From: Feifania hominis | GTDB lineage: Bacteria > Bacillota > Clostridia > Oscillospirales > Feifaniaceae | Assembly: GCF_014384765.1 (NCBI RefSeq) | Contig: NZ_JACRSP010000002.1 | Span: 62,001-126,000 of the forward strand | Length of the DNA: 64,000 nt | Direction of reading: 5' to 3' | Shown here: positions 51,338-59,632 of the stretch, piece after piece | How positions within the stretch are numbered: position 1 is the first letter of the stretch | Layout: every line of letters begins with the position of its first letter | Program-made: the position numbers and the translations under genes | The notes under the pieces: model-generated | What the model was told of the DNA's origin: nothing | The model's database searches: none | Seen by the model: only the letters and a program-made list of their open reading frames with translations

Positions 51338-51801
51338 TCAGGATCTCATCAAAAGCGGCTTTCCCCTTTCGATTACGACCAGCCTGGGGTTTACAGGGCA
51401 CAGAAGCACCCGCCCCACACAATTATTAAAATCATTCGAGAGACAATCAATAAAAAATGGAACCTGCGCAGTCCAGGTGATGCGGCAAAGGCCGTCCCCC
51501 GGGTGTACGTCCAAGACGTCAAGCGCACAGTTCCATCTGGAAGTAACGCACAGAGTGCGAACACTTCTAATAATGATATACCACAAATCGCAACAGACAG
51601 CAATGATTTTGCGGAAAGCGCCGCCTTCCCAATAGGTGCGGTACGCGACATTAAAAACATAAAGAAGAGAAGCGGGGCCCCCTTTAACGGCTCTTCCACC
51701 CTCAAAGGTGGCGCTCTAACGGGCAGGGGCGCGGCTTCTCTTAATAGAAGTATATCCAATTCCGATCAAAATAGCAACCCATTTAAAAGGAGTGTATTAC
51801 A
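51338..51801 (+). other. 464-bp ilvN-ilvC spacer with open frame and structured element
   Basis: This stretch is more AT-rich than its neighbours. In the ilvN frame it stays open from the base after the ilvN stop for about 189 codons, but has no ATG with a ribosome binding site before 51503 and no recognised domain. Near its end an aagagaagc/gcttctctt helix (51665-51673 with 51734-51742) encloses a CCACC/GGTGG hairpin (51696-51711). It ends with the AAAAGGAG site of ilvC. It may be a leader RNA or a gene remnant. Confidence 0.5.
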
Positions 51802-52794
51802 ATGGCTAAAATGTACTATCAGGAAGACTGCAATCTCGCGCTGCTCGACGGAAAGACCGTCGCCGTCATCGGCTACGGCAGCCAGGGCCATGCCCACGCG
51901 CTGAATATGAAAGAGTCGGGTGTCCACGTCATCATCGGCCTCTACGAGGGCAGCAAATCCTGGGCCAGCGCCGAGCAGGCGGGCTTTGAAGTCTATACTG
52001 CCGCCGAGGCCGCCAAGAGAGCCGACATCATCATGATCCTCATCAACGACGAGAAGCAGGCCAAGCTCTACCGCGAATCCATTGAGCCCAACCTGAGCGA
52101 GGGCAAGGCCCTGGCCTTTGCCCACGGCTTCAACATCCACTTCGGTCAGATCGTTCCGCCGAAAGATGTCGACGTGTTCATGATCGCCCCGAAGGGGCCG
52201 GGCCACACGGTGCGCAGCCAGTATGTCGAGGGCCATGGCGTACCCTGTCTGATTGCAGTCCATCAGGATTACACCGGCAAGGCGCATGACATCGGTCTGG
52301 CCTATGCGCTCGCCATTGGCGGCGCGCGCGCCGGCGTGCTGGAGACCACTTTCCAGGAGGAGACCGAGACCGATCTCTTCGGCGAGCAGGCCGTTCTCTG
52401 CGGCGGTGTCTGCGCGCTGATGAAAGCGGGCTTCGAGACTCTCGTCGAAGCCGGTTACCAGCCGGAGAGCGCCTATTTTGAGTGCATCCACGAGATGAAG
52501 CTCATTGTCGATCTGATCAACCAGGGCGGCTTTGAGTACATGAGATACTCCATCAGCGACACCGCCGAGTACGGCGACTACATGGTCGGCCCGCGCATCA
52601 TCACCAAGGAGACCAAAAAAGAGATGAAAAAAGTCCTCGGCGAGATTCAGGACGGCACGTTCGCCAAGAACTGGATTCTGGAGAACCAGTGCGGCAGACC
52701 GAACTTCAATGCCCGCCGCCGCATGGAGGCCGAGCATCAGAGCTCCTCGGTCGGCGCGAAGCTGCGCAAGATGATGAGCTGGCTGAAAAAGTAA
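51802..52794 (+). CDS. ilvC: ketol-acid reductoisomerase (class I)
   Basis: 330 residues, class I length. Rossmann motif GYGSQGHAHALNMKESG is at residues 24-40. The cofactor-selecting loop reads GLYEGSKSW, where many NADPH enzymes have Arg after Leu. Catalytic segments are FAHGFNIHFG, KGPGHTVRSQY, ETTFQEETETDLFGEQ with the Mg-binding Asp/Glu, and ECIHEMKLIVDLI. It converts acetolactate or acetohydroxybutyrate in Val/Ile/Leu synthesis. AAAAGGAG precedes the ATG. Confidence 0.97.
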   Translation: MAKMYYQEDCNLALLDGKTVAVIGYGSQGHAHALNMKESGVHVIIGLYEGSKSWASAEQAGFEVYTAAEAAKRADIIMILINDEKQAKLYRESIEPNLSEGKALAFAHGFNIHFGQIVPPKDVDVFMIAPKGPGHTVRSQYVEGHGVPCLIAVHQDYTGKAHDIGLAYALAIGGARAGVLETTFQEETETDLFGEQAVLCGGVCALMKAGFETLVEAGYQPESAYFECIHEMKLIVDLINQGGFEYMRYSISDTAEYGDYMVGPRIITKETKKEMKKVLGEIQDGTFAKNWILENQCGRPNFNARRRMEAEHQSSSVGAKLRKMMSWLKK

Positions 52795-52808
52795 GAGATT
52801 CCACCGAC

Positions 52809-52841
52809 AAATCTCAGCCGGCGCACCCGGCTGAGATTTTT
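52809..52841 (+). terminator. terminator-like hairpin between ilvC and ilvD
   Basis: A 13-bp stem aaatctcagccgg/ccggctgagattt with a 5-base loop and T-run, 15 bp after ilvC. It probably lowers ilvD expression relative to ilvC. Confidence 0.8.
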
Positions 52842-52869
52842 GTTTCAATCACCCGAAAGGCGGTATCAT

Positions 52870-54546
52870 ATGAAAAGCGACAATGTCAAATCGGGGCTGC
52901 AGCAGGCGCCCCACCGCTCCCTGTTCAACGCGCTCGGCATGACGAAAGAGGAGCTTGAGCGCCCCCTCATCGGCATCGTGAGCTCCTACAACGAGATCGT
53001 ACCGGGCCACATGAATCTCGACAAGATCACCGAGGCCGTGCGCACGGGCGTGCTCATGGCCGGCGGCACACCGGTCGTCTTCCCCGCCATCGCAGTCTGC
53101 GACGGCATCGCAATGGGCCACATCGGCATGAAGTACTCGCTGATCACCCGCGAGCTGATCGCCGACTCCACCGAGGCCATGGCCATCGCCCACCAGTTCG
53201 ACGGCCTCGTGATGGTTCCGAACTGCGACAAAAACGTGCCGGGGCTGCTCATGGCGGCCGCGCGCGTCAACATCCCCACCATCTTCGTCTCGGGGGGCCC
53301 GATGCTCGCCGGCAAAATGCGCGACGGACAGCGCACCTGCCTGTCGCATATGTTTGAGGCCGTCGGCGCCCGCGCCGCCGGAAAAATCGACGACGAGAAG
53401 CTCGAGGAGTATGAAAGCCGCGCCTGCCCGACCTGCGGGTCCTGCTCGGGCATGTACACCGCAAATTCCATGAACTGTCTGACCGAGGCGCTCGGCATGG
53501 CTCTGCCCGGCAACGGCACCATCCCGGCTGTGATGAGCGACCGCATCCGCCTGGCAAAGCACACCGGCATGCAGATCATGGAGCTCGTCCGCCAGAACAT
53601 CCGCCCGCGCGACATCATGAACGAGAAGGCGCTTCGCAACGCCATGGCCGTCGATATGGCGCTCGGCTGTTCCACGAACTCCATGCTCCATCTGCCCGCC
53701 ATTGCCCATGAGGCGGGCGTCAAGCTTGATCTGGAGGTGGCAAACGAGATTTCGGCGAAGACGCCGAATCTCTGTCATCTGGCCCCGGCCGGAGATACCT
53801 ACATCGAGGATCTCAACGAGGCGGGCGGCGTGTATGCCGTGATGAACGAACTCGCAAAGAAAAATCTTCTCTCCACCGACATGATCACCTGCACCGGCAA
53901 AACCGTGTGGGAGAACATTCGCGACTGCAAAAACCGCAATCCCGAAATCATCCGGCCCGTGGAGGAGCCCTACAGCGAGACCGGCGGCATCGCCGTGCTC
54001 AAGGGAAATCTCGCGCCGCTCGGTTCGGTGGTCAAGCGCGCCGCCGTGGTGCCCGAGATGATGGTCCACGAGGGCCCCGCCCGCGTGTTCGACTGTGAGG
54101 AGGACGCGATCGCGGCCATCCTCGGCGGCCAGATCAAAAAGGGCGATGTCGTCGTCATCCGCTACGAGGGGCCGCGCGGCGGTCCTGGTATGCGCGAGAT
54201 GCTCAACCCCACCTCGGCCATCACCGGCATGGGGCTCGAGCAGTATTGCGCGCTGATCACCGACGGGCGCTTCTCCGGCGCCTCGCGCGGAGCCTCCATC
54301 GGCCACATCTCGCCTGAGGCTGCGGTCGGCGGCCCCATTGCCCTTGTACAGGAGGGGGACATCATCTCCATTGACATTCCCCACAACGCGCTGAATCTCA
54401 AGGTCTCAGACAGCGAGCTCGAACGGCGCCGCGCCGCCTGGAAGCCCCGCGAGCCCAAGGTCACAACCGGCGCTCTGCGCCGCTATGCCGCGCTTGTCAC
54501 AAGCGCCAACACCGGCGCCGTGCTGGTCGCGCCGGAAGACCGCTGA
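52870..54546 (+). CDS. ilvD: dihydroxy-acid dehydratase
   Basis: 558 residues, full length. The Fe-S cluster Cys ligands are seen in VPNCDKNVPGLLMAA and CPTCGSCSGMYTANSMNC. The substrate and Mg site includes DGRFSGASRGASIGHISPEA and the C-terminal end holds the usual TTGALRRYAALVTSA. It makes 2-keto acids for Val and Ile. The ATG at 52870 follows GAAAGGCGG. The next gene starts one base after its stop. Confidence 0.97.
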   Translation: MKSDNVKSGLQQAPHRSLFNALGMTKEELERPLIGIVSSYNEIVPGHMNLDKITEAVRTGVLMAGGTPVVFPAIAVCDGIAMGHIGMKYSLITRELIADSTEAMAIAHQFDGLVMVPNCDKNVPGLLMAAARVNIPTIFVSGGPMLAGKMRDGQRTCLSHMFEAVGARAAGKIDDEKLEEYESRACPTCGSCSGMYTANSMNCLTEALGMALPGNGTIPAVMSDRIRLAKHTGMQIMELVRQNIRPRDIMNEKALRNAMAVDMALGCSTNSMLHLPAIAHEAGVKLDLEVANEISAKTPNLCHLAPAGDTYIEDLNEAGGVYAVMNELAKKNLLSTDMITCTGKTVWENIRDCKNRNPEIIRPVEEPYSETGGIAVLKGNLAPLGSVVKRAAVVPEMMVHEGPARVFDCEEDAIAAILGGQIKKGDVVVIRYEGPRGGPGMREMLNPTSAITGMGLEQYCALITDGRFSGASRGASIGHISPEAAVGGPIALVQEGDIISIDIPHNALNLKVSDSELERRRAAWKPREPKVTTGALRRYAALVTSANTGAVLVAPEDR

Positions 54547-54547
54547 G

Positions 54548-55315
54548 ATGATTTCCCGCCTCGCAGATCCCGGCGCTGCCGGTCCTCTCTTCGACGGCTG
54601 GCAGGAGAGCATCATCTGGTCCTGTCTGCAGGGGGTGATGGGCCGCGTCTATGCCGACGACCCCGCCGAACCCCGCTCGGCCATGGCGATTCTCGGCGAC
54701 TTCTGCTTTCTCGCCGGGCGGCCAAGCGATGCGCTCGCTCGCTACAGGCCTCCGGACTGGGAGCGCGACTTCATCATCATGGTCCCCCGCGACAGAAGCT
54801 GGGAAAACGCCATTGAGCTGGCTTACGGCGCGAGGGCCCGGCGGGTTGTGCGCTACGCGATAAAAAAGGAGCCGGACATCTTTGACCGGGACGCGCTGGG
54901 AGCCGCCGTGCGCTCTCTGCCGCCCGGCTTCTGTCTGCGCCCGATCGACGGGGAGCTCTTCGCCCTGTGCCGCGCAAATGACTGGAGCCGCGATCTCGTC
55001 AGCCAGTACGAGGACTATGCGGTCTATCAGAAGCTCGGGCTCGGCATCGTCGCGCTGGAACACGGCGTTCCCGTGTCGGGTGCCTCGGCCTACTCCCGCT
55101 ACCGCGGCGGCATCGAAGTCGAAATCGACACAAGTCCCGCCCACCGCAGGCGGGGGCTCGCCTACGCCTGCGGCGCAGCGCTCATTCTCGCCTGTCTCGA
55201 GCGCGGGCTCTACCCCAGCTGGGACGCGCAGAATCTCTGGTCGGTTGCCCTCGCCGAAAAGCTGGGTTACCACTTCGACTGCGAATACCCGGCTTATGAG
55301 ATCGAGGGCTATTGA
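54548..55315 (+). CDS. GNAT-family acetyltransferase
   Basis: 255 residues of the two-domain GNAT type. Residues 1-125 form an N-terminal domain (GWQESIIWSCLQGVMGRVYA). Residues 130-255 form the GNAT fold with GVPVSGASAYSRYRGGIEVE, the acetyl-CoA loop TSPAHRRRGLAYACGAALI and YPSWDAQNLWSVALAEKLGY. The substrate is unknown. It starts one base after the ilvD stop, so it is translated with the isoleucine-valine genes, an unusual partner. Confidence 0.85.
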   Translation: MISRLADPGAAGPLFDGWQESIIWSCLQGVMGRVYADDPAEPRSAMAILGDFCFLAGRPSDALARYRPPDWERDFIIMVPRDRSWENAIELAYGARARRVVRYAIKKEPDIFDRDALGAAVRSLPPGFCLRPIDGELFALCRANDWSRDLVSQYEDYAVYQKLGLGIVALEHGVPVSGASAYSRYRGGIEVEIDTSPAHRRRGLAYACGAALILACLERGLYPSWDAQNLWSVALAEKLGYHFDCEYPAYEIEGY

Positions 55316-55323
55316 CCGGTGAA

Positions 55324-55352
55324 TTGACTTTTTTCCCTGTTTTTTATAGAAT
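55324..55352 (+). promoter_or_regulatory. candidate promoter of ilvB
   Basis: TTGACT (55324-55329) and TAGAAT (55347-55352) with a 17-base spacer, 29 bp before the ilvB ATG. This suggests that ilvB can be transcribed independently. Confidence 0.6.
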
Positions 55353-55381
55353 GATTTGTAATCCCTTTTTGGAGGTAGCAC

Positions 55382-57046
55382 ATGAAGCTCAACGGTTCTG
55401 AAATTCTCATCGAGTGTCTCAAGGAGCAGGGTGTCGACACCATCTTCGGTTTTCCGGGCGGCGCTGTACTCAACATCTACGACGCACTCTACAAGCACCG
55501 CGATGAGATCACCCATATTCTGACCTCGCACGAGCAGGGCGCGGCCCACGCGGCCGACGGCTATGCCCGCGCGACCGGCAAGGTGGGCGTGTGCATCGCC
55601 ACCTCCGGCCCCGGCGCGACCAATCTTGTCACCGGTATCGCCACCGCCATGATGGACTCCGTGCCGATGGTCGCCATCACCGCGAATGTCACGCTCCCTC
55701 TGCTCGGACGCGACAGCTTTCAGGAGGTCGACATCGCCGGCATCACCATGCCCATCACCAAGCACAACTACATCGTCAAGGACGTCGGCGAGCTGGCACG
55801 CACCGTGCGCGAGGCTTTTCGCATCGCGCGGGAGGGCCGGCCGGGCCCGGTTCTCATCGACATCACCAAGGACGTGACCGCCGCCGTCTGCGACTATGAG
55901 AAAAAGCTGCCCAAAATCCGCCCGACGGCGACCGTCTCTGCCGAAATGCTCCGGCTTGACGAGGCAATTCAGATGATTCACGAGAGCCGCCAGCCCTATG
56001 TCTTTGTCGGCGGCGGCGCCATTCTCGCCGACTGCTCCGAGGAGCTTCTCGAATTTGTCGAGACCATTGATGCACCGGTCTGCGATTCGCTCATGGGCAA
56101 GGGCGCTTTTCCGGGCGACCACCCCCACTACACCGGCATGCTCGGCATGCACGGCACCAAGACCTCCAATCTCGGCGTGACAAACTGCGATCTGCTCATC
56201 GTGCTGGGCTCGCGCTTCTCAGACCGCGTCATTGGAAACGCTGAGAAATTTGCCGCCAACGCGAAGATTCTGCAAATTGACATCGACCCCGCCGAGATCA
56301 ACAAGAACATCGGCGCGGACTATGCCATCGTCGGCAATCTCAAGGATATTCTCGCCGAACTCAACCGCAAGCTGCCCCGGCTCAGCCATCAGAAGTGGAT
56401 GGCCGAAATTGCCATGAACAAGCAGAGCTATTCGCTTGCCTACGACGAGAGCACCCTGACGGGGCCCTATGTCATCGAAGAGCTCTCCAAGCTCGACGAC
56501 GGCAGCTTCGTCATCGCCACCGACGTCGGCCAACACCAGATGTGGACAGCGCAGTACTACAAATTCCGCTCGCCGCGCACGCTGCTCACCTCCGGCGGAC
56601 TCGGCACCATGGGGTACGGACTCGGCGCCGCCATCGGCGCACAGGTCGGCTGCCCGGACAAGCATGTCTTCAACATCGCCGGCGACGGGTGCTTCCGCAT
56701 GAACTTAAACGAGCTTGCGACGGCCGTGCGCCACCAGATTCCGGTGGTGGAAATCATTCTCAACAACCACGTGCTCGGCATGGTGCGGCAGTGGCAGACC
56801 CTCTTCTACGAGGGCCACTACTCGAGCACCACTCTGTCCGACGGCGTCGACTTTGTCAAAATCGCCAGAGGCTTCGGCTGCGAGGCGCTTGCCGTCACAA
56901 AACGCGAGGAGGTGGGCCCCGCCCTGCGCCGGGCAATCGCCTCAAAGCGTCCGTTTGTTCTCGACTGTCAGATCGGCATGGACGATAGCGTCTGGCCCAT
57001 GGTCGCACCGGGCGCCGCCATCTCCGACATCATCATTGGAAAATAG
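55382..57046 (+). CDS. ilvB: acetolactate synthase large (catalytic) subunit
   Basis: 554 residues. Landmarks are the N-terminal FGFPGGAVLNIYDAL, the catalytic Glu in LTSHEQGAAHAADGYA, the FAD-binding middle domain (DSLMGKGAFPGDHPHYTGML) and the ThDP motif GDGCFRMNLNELATAV with VEIILNNHVLGMVRQWQ. It condenses pyruvate with pyruvate or 2-oxobutyrate. GGAGG lies 8 bases before the ATG. Its regulatory partner IlvN is encoded about 4 kb upstream rather than adjacent. Confidence 0.97.
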   Translation: MKLNGSEILIECLKEQGVDTIFGFPGGAVLNIYDALYKHRDEITHILTSHEQGAAHAADGYARATGKVGVCIATSGPGATNLVTGIATAMMDSVPMVAITANVTLPLLGRDSFQEVDIAGITMPITKHNYIVKDVGELARTVREAFRIAREGRPGPVLIDITKDVTAAVCDYEKKLPKIRPTATVSAEMLRLDEAIQMIHESRQPYVFVGGGAILADCSEELLEFVETIDAPVCDSLMGKGAFPGDHPHYTGMLGMHGTKTSNLGVTNCDLLIVLGSRFSDRVIGNAEKFAANAKILQIDIDPAEINKNIGADYAIVGNLKDILAELNRKLPRLSHQKWMAEIAMNKQSYSLAYDESTLTGPYVIEELSKLDDGSFVIATDVGQHQMWTAQYYKFRSPRTLLTSGGLGTMGYGLGAAIGAQVGCPDKHVFNIAGDGCFRMNLNELATAVRHQIPVVEIILNNHVLGMVRQWQTLFYEGHYSSTTLSDGVDFVKIARGFGCEALAVTKREEVGPALRRAIASKRPFVLDCQIGMDDSVWPMVAPGAAISDIIIGK

Positions 57047-57076
57047 AAAAAATGGCGCGGGCACGCGCCATTTTTT
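57047..57076 (+). terminator. terminator of ilvB
   Basis: Stem (aaaaaa)tggcgcg/cgcgcca(tttttt) with a GGCA loop right after the stop codon. Confidence 0.85.
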
Positions 57077-57089
57077 AAGGGGGAACAAC

Positions 57090-57497
57090 ATGACCCGCAT
57101 TCTCATCATCGACGGCCAGGGCGGCAGAATCGGCCGTCAGCTCGCCGAGGGACTTCTCGGGATACCCGAAACGGAGCTCACCGTAGTGGGCACCAATTCC
57201 CTCGCAACCGGGAACATGCTCAAATCGGGCGCTGCAAACGCCGCGACCGGAGAGAACGCTGTTCTCGTCGCCAGCCGCAGCGCCGACATCATCGTCGGGC
57301 CGATCGGCATTGTCATCGCCGATTCCCTTCTCGGGGAGATCACGCCGGCAATAGCCGCAGCGGTCGGCGGCAGCCGGGCCGTAAAAATACTCATTCCCGT
57401 CAACCGCTGCGACAACATTGTCGTCGGCACGGCTGAGCTGTCGGTCAGCGAGCTCATCCGCAGCGCCGTCGACACCGTGCGGCAAAACATCGGTTGA
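57090..57497 (+). CDS. DUF3842 family protein
   Basis: 135 residues. It starts MTRILIIDGQGGRIGRQLAE, a Rossmann-like glycine-rich beginning, followed by ELTVVGTNSLATGNMLKSGA and GPIGIVIADSLLGEITPAIA, which are landmarks of DUF3842. The GQGGRIG loop suggests nucleotide binding, but no function is known. GGGGGAA precedes the ATG at good spacing. It lies between the ilvB terminator and the ECF gene promoter, which begins inside its last codons. Confidence 0.88.
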   Translation: MTRILIIDGQGGRIGRQLAEGLLGIPETELTVVGTNSLATGNMLKSGAANAATGENAVLVASRSADIIVGPIGIVIADSLLGEITPAIAAAVGGSRAVKILIPVNRCDNIVVGTAELSVSELIRSAVDTVRQNIG

Positions 57498-57522
57498 CGG
57501 ATGCTGTCCTTTTCGGTATAAT
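57494..57522 (+). promoter_or_regulatory. promoter of the ECF transporter-kinase operon
   Basis: TTGACG (57494-57499) and TATAAT (57517-57522) with a 17-base spacer; the -35 overlaps the end of the DUF3842 gene. Confidence 0.85.
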
Positions 57523-57528
57523 AAGTGC

Positions 57529-57645
57529 AGCCCGCTGCAGCGGGCCGTGCGGCCCCAGGCCGTTTTACCGCGCATTTGAGTATGTGGTATCAGGAAGATA
57601 TCTGTCCCACCCAGTGGGACCGGTATCTTCTATTTTTTTGCATCA
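57529..57645 (+). promoter_or_regulatory. structured leader ending in an intrinsic terminator, candidate riboswitch
   Basis: Downstream of the promoter are a GCCCGC/GCGGGC hairpin (57531-57546), a CGGCC/GGCCG hairpin, an imperfect ACCGC/GTGGT hairpin and then a terminator hairpin (57594-57630: gaagata/tatcttc and gtccca/tgggac) with seven T residues. The terminator precedes the ATG by about 20 bases, so it must be bypassed for expression. It does not match the THF, TPP, FMN or preQ1 consensus as I know them. Confidence 0.6.
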
Positions 57646-57660
57646 CTGGAGGTAACAGCA

Positions 57661-58179
57661 ATGAAACAGCGAAACGCCATGATTCTCACGGGGCTCTGCA
57701 TCGCACTCGGGGTGGTGCTCCCCATCGCCTTTCACACGATTCCAAATGCCGGAACGGTCTTTCTTCCGATGCACATTCCCGTGCTGCTGTGCGGGCTCGC
57801 CTGCGGCCCGCTCTACGGGCTTGCCTGCGGAATTCTCGCGCCGCTTCTCTCACACTTCACCACCGGCATGCCCCCCGCTGCCATTCTGCCCTCCATGCTC
57901 TGTGAGCTTGCCGTCTACGGTCTGATGGCGGGGCTTCTTCTGCGGCTGGTCAAGACCCGCAGCAAAGCGGCCAATCTCTATGTCTCGCTCATCGGCGCCA
58001 TGCTCGTCGGCCGGGTCGTGCTCGGGCTGCTCAACACGCTGATCTTCCGTGCGGGGGCCTATTCCATGCAGGTCTGGCTGACGGCAGCTTTTGTCACGGC
58101 GCTGCCCGGCATCGTCATTCAGCTCATCGCCGTTCCGGTGGTCTACTACGCCCTGGAAAAGGCAAAACTGCTCCCATGA
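57661..58179 (+). CDS. ECF transporter S component, substrate unknown
   Basis: 172 residues with five or six membrane helices and the Ala/Gly-rich first helix typical of S components (AMILTGLCIALGVVLPIAF). Distinct segments are FLPMHIPVLLCGLACGPLYG and LLSHFTTGMPPAAILPSMLC. The PMHIPVLL and TGMPP elements define a vitamin-uptake subgroup, but the ligand is not certain. It works with a shared energizing module (EcfA, EcfA', EcfT) not in this window. It overlaps the kinase-like gene by four bases (ATGA), hinting at uptake plus phosphorylation. Confidence 0.82.
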   Translation: MKQRNAMILTGLCIALGVVLPIAFHTIPNAGTVFLPMHIPVLLCGLACGPLYGLACGILAPLLSHFTTGMPPAAILPSMLCELAVYGLMAGLLLRLVKTRSKAANLYVSLIGAMLVGRVVLGLLNTLIFRAGAYSMQVWLTAAFVTALPGIVIQLIAVPVVYYALEKAKLLP

Positions 58180-59228
58180 CCGGTCCTCTGCTCCCCGTAC
58201 TCAGAGCCCATGCGAAAAGCCACCCCGAGATGCGTGTGCAGGATGCGGTCAAGCTGGTCTATCAGAATGAGTTTGGCGGCGGCCACCTCATCACGGACGA
58301 GCGCGCGAGCCTTGAGCGGCTGCAAGCCGAAATGGCCGCCACGCCGCTGCGCTCCGGCGCGGCGCTCACCGAACCGGTCGGAGGCGGCCGGGTTCGCCTG
58401 AATCTCGCAGCGGCCGGCTGCCGCGAGATTTCGCCCGGTCTTCTCAACCGCATCTTCGTTCTGTCGTCCGCCGGCAGTGCGGGACGGCACGAGCGCTTTG
58501 TGAAAAAGCTGCGCACTCTGCGCCGCTGTGCAGAGGAGGGAGTCTTTGCTTTCACTTCGCATGAGCTCGACGTCTATCTGCGCTCCTATGAAGCCGCGGG
58601 GTTTCCCCCGGTGCATCACAGCGACGCGTACCGCGCGGCCTGCTCGCCTGCCTACCGGGTGATTGACGAGCGCTTTGTGCGGCTGCTGCCCGTGATTGCA
58701 GCAGCCGCGCGTCTACCCGCCGGAAGTGTTCTTGCCATCGACGGCTGTGCGGCCTCCGGAAAAACCACGGCGGCGCAGCTTCTCGGCGAGCTCTTCTGCT
58801 GTCCGGTCATCCACATGGACGACTTCTTTCTCCCTGCTGCACTGCGGACGCCGCAGCGCCTCGGCGAGCCGGGCGGCAACATCCACTACGAGCGCTTTGC
58901 CAGCGAGGTTCTGCCCGGCCTGCGTATGGGACAGGCCCTCTCATACCGCGTGTTCGACTGTTCGCGCGGCTGCTGCTCATCAAGCCGGGAGATTCTCCCC
59001 GCCGCTCTTCACATCGTCGAGGGAGCCTACAGTCTCCACCCGCGCTTTGGCGACTACTGCGCTCTGCGAGTCTTCTGCCACATTGCGCCTGAGAAGCAGA
59101 AAAAGCGCATTCTCGCGCGAAGTGGTCCCGAATTGCTGAAAGCATTCACCGGGCGCTGGATTCCGATGGAAAACCGCTATTTTGAGCACTACGGCATCCG
59201 AGAGAGCTGTGATTTTGTTTTGTGCTAG
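58176..59228 (+). CDS. P-loop kinase-like protein (uridine-kinase-type) with N-terminal extra domain
   Basis: 350 residues. Residues 1-165 form a helical domain without a recognised family (MRVQDAVKLVYQNEFGGGHL, then FTSHELDVYLRSYEAAGFPP). Residues 180-350 are a P-loop kinase domain with Walker A IDGCAASGKTTAAQ, the HMDDFFLP segment seen in uridine and pantothenate kinases, and VEGAYSLHP. Coupled to an ECF S component, it may phosphorylate the imported compound. The substrate is unknown. Confidence 0.75.
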   Translation: MTGPLLPVLRAHAKSHPEMRVQDAVKLVYQNEFGGGHLITDERASLERLQAEMAATPLRSGAALTEPVGGGRVRLNLAAAGCREISPGLLNRIFVLSSAGSAGRHERFVKKLRTLRRCAEEGVFAFTSHELDVYLRSYEAAGFPPVHHSDAYRAACSPAYRVIDERFVRLLPVIAAAARLPAGSVLAIDGCAASGKTTAAQLLGELFCCPVIHMDDFFLPAALRTPQRLGEPGGNIHYERFASEVLPGLRMGQALSYRVFDCSRGCCSSSREILPAALHIVEGAYSLHPRFGDYCALRVFCHIAPEKQKKRILARSGPELLKAFTGRWIPMENRYFEHYGIRESCDFVLC

Positions 59229-59292
59229 GCTCTTGCCGGCTGGTCGCCGGTGTTTCAAGACATCCTTTTTCGAATAAAATTTGCCGCCGCTC

Positions 59293-59321
59293 TTGACAAA
59301 TGCAAAAAAAACGCCTATCTT
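59293..59321 (+). promoter_or_regulatory. promoter of the ilvA leader
   Basis: TTGACA (59293-59298) and TATCTT (59316-59321) with a 17-base spacer. Confidence 0.8.
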
Positions 59322-59327
59322 AGATGT

Positions 59328-59578
59328 ACGAAATGCGTTGACAGGGACACAGGGTGCATCCCCCGTTTTCAGAGAGCCGCCGGCTGGTGCGAGGCGGTAC
59401 GGCATGTCGCCCGCATCACCCTTGAGCAGCCCGCCGAATCACAGTAAGCGGCGCCGGGACTTCCCGTTAGAGAAGAACACGTTGATGGACGTGGATGAGC
59501 GGCCGATTACTTCGGCAAAAAGAGTGGTACCGCGAAGCTTTCAAAGCCTTCGTCTCTTTGTGAGACGGGGGCTTTTTT
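59328..59578 (+). promoter_or_regulatory. T-box leader of ilvA, probable isoleucine specifier
   Basis: The T-box antiterminator sequence AGAGTGGTACCGCG is at 59521-59534. It is followed by the terminator stem (59543-59575, cgtctc/gagacg core) with a T-run to 59578. Stem I runs from AGGGTG (59351) to CACCCT (59417-59422). The likely specifier is ATC (59415-59417, Ile) because it is followed by A; ACC (Thr) three bases later is less likely. Uncharged tRNA-Ile would allow read-through. Confidence 0.88.
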
Positions 59579-59632
59579 GTCTTCTGGCGCCGGGCCATCA
59601 CCCGTGCCGTACATCTTGAGGAGGAATGACCC

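Noticed and set aside
51665..51742. A T-box antiterminator in front of ilvC, or on the opposite strand (GAGGGTGGAA)
   Set aside because: The conserved GGTGGNACCGCG context is missing on both strands, and no minus-strand target gene lies downstream of it.
51391..51759. A 122-codon minus-strand frame in the ilvN-ilvC spacer
   Set aside because: No ribosome binding site or promoter on that strand and no recognised domain. The hydrophobic stretches can arise from the complement of polar codons. The spacer is reported as unexplained instead.
52849..54384. A 511-codon open frame antisense to ilvD
   Set aside because: ilvD is full length with all cluster ligands; the antisense peptide has no family resemblance.
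57529..57645. A tetrahydrofolate, TPP or preQ1 riboswitch in front of the ECF gene
   Set aside because: None of the consensus core sequences that I know for these classes could be found in the leader.
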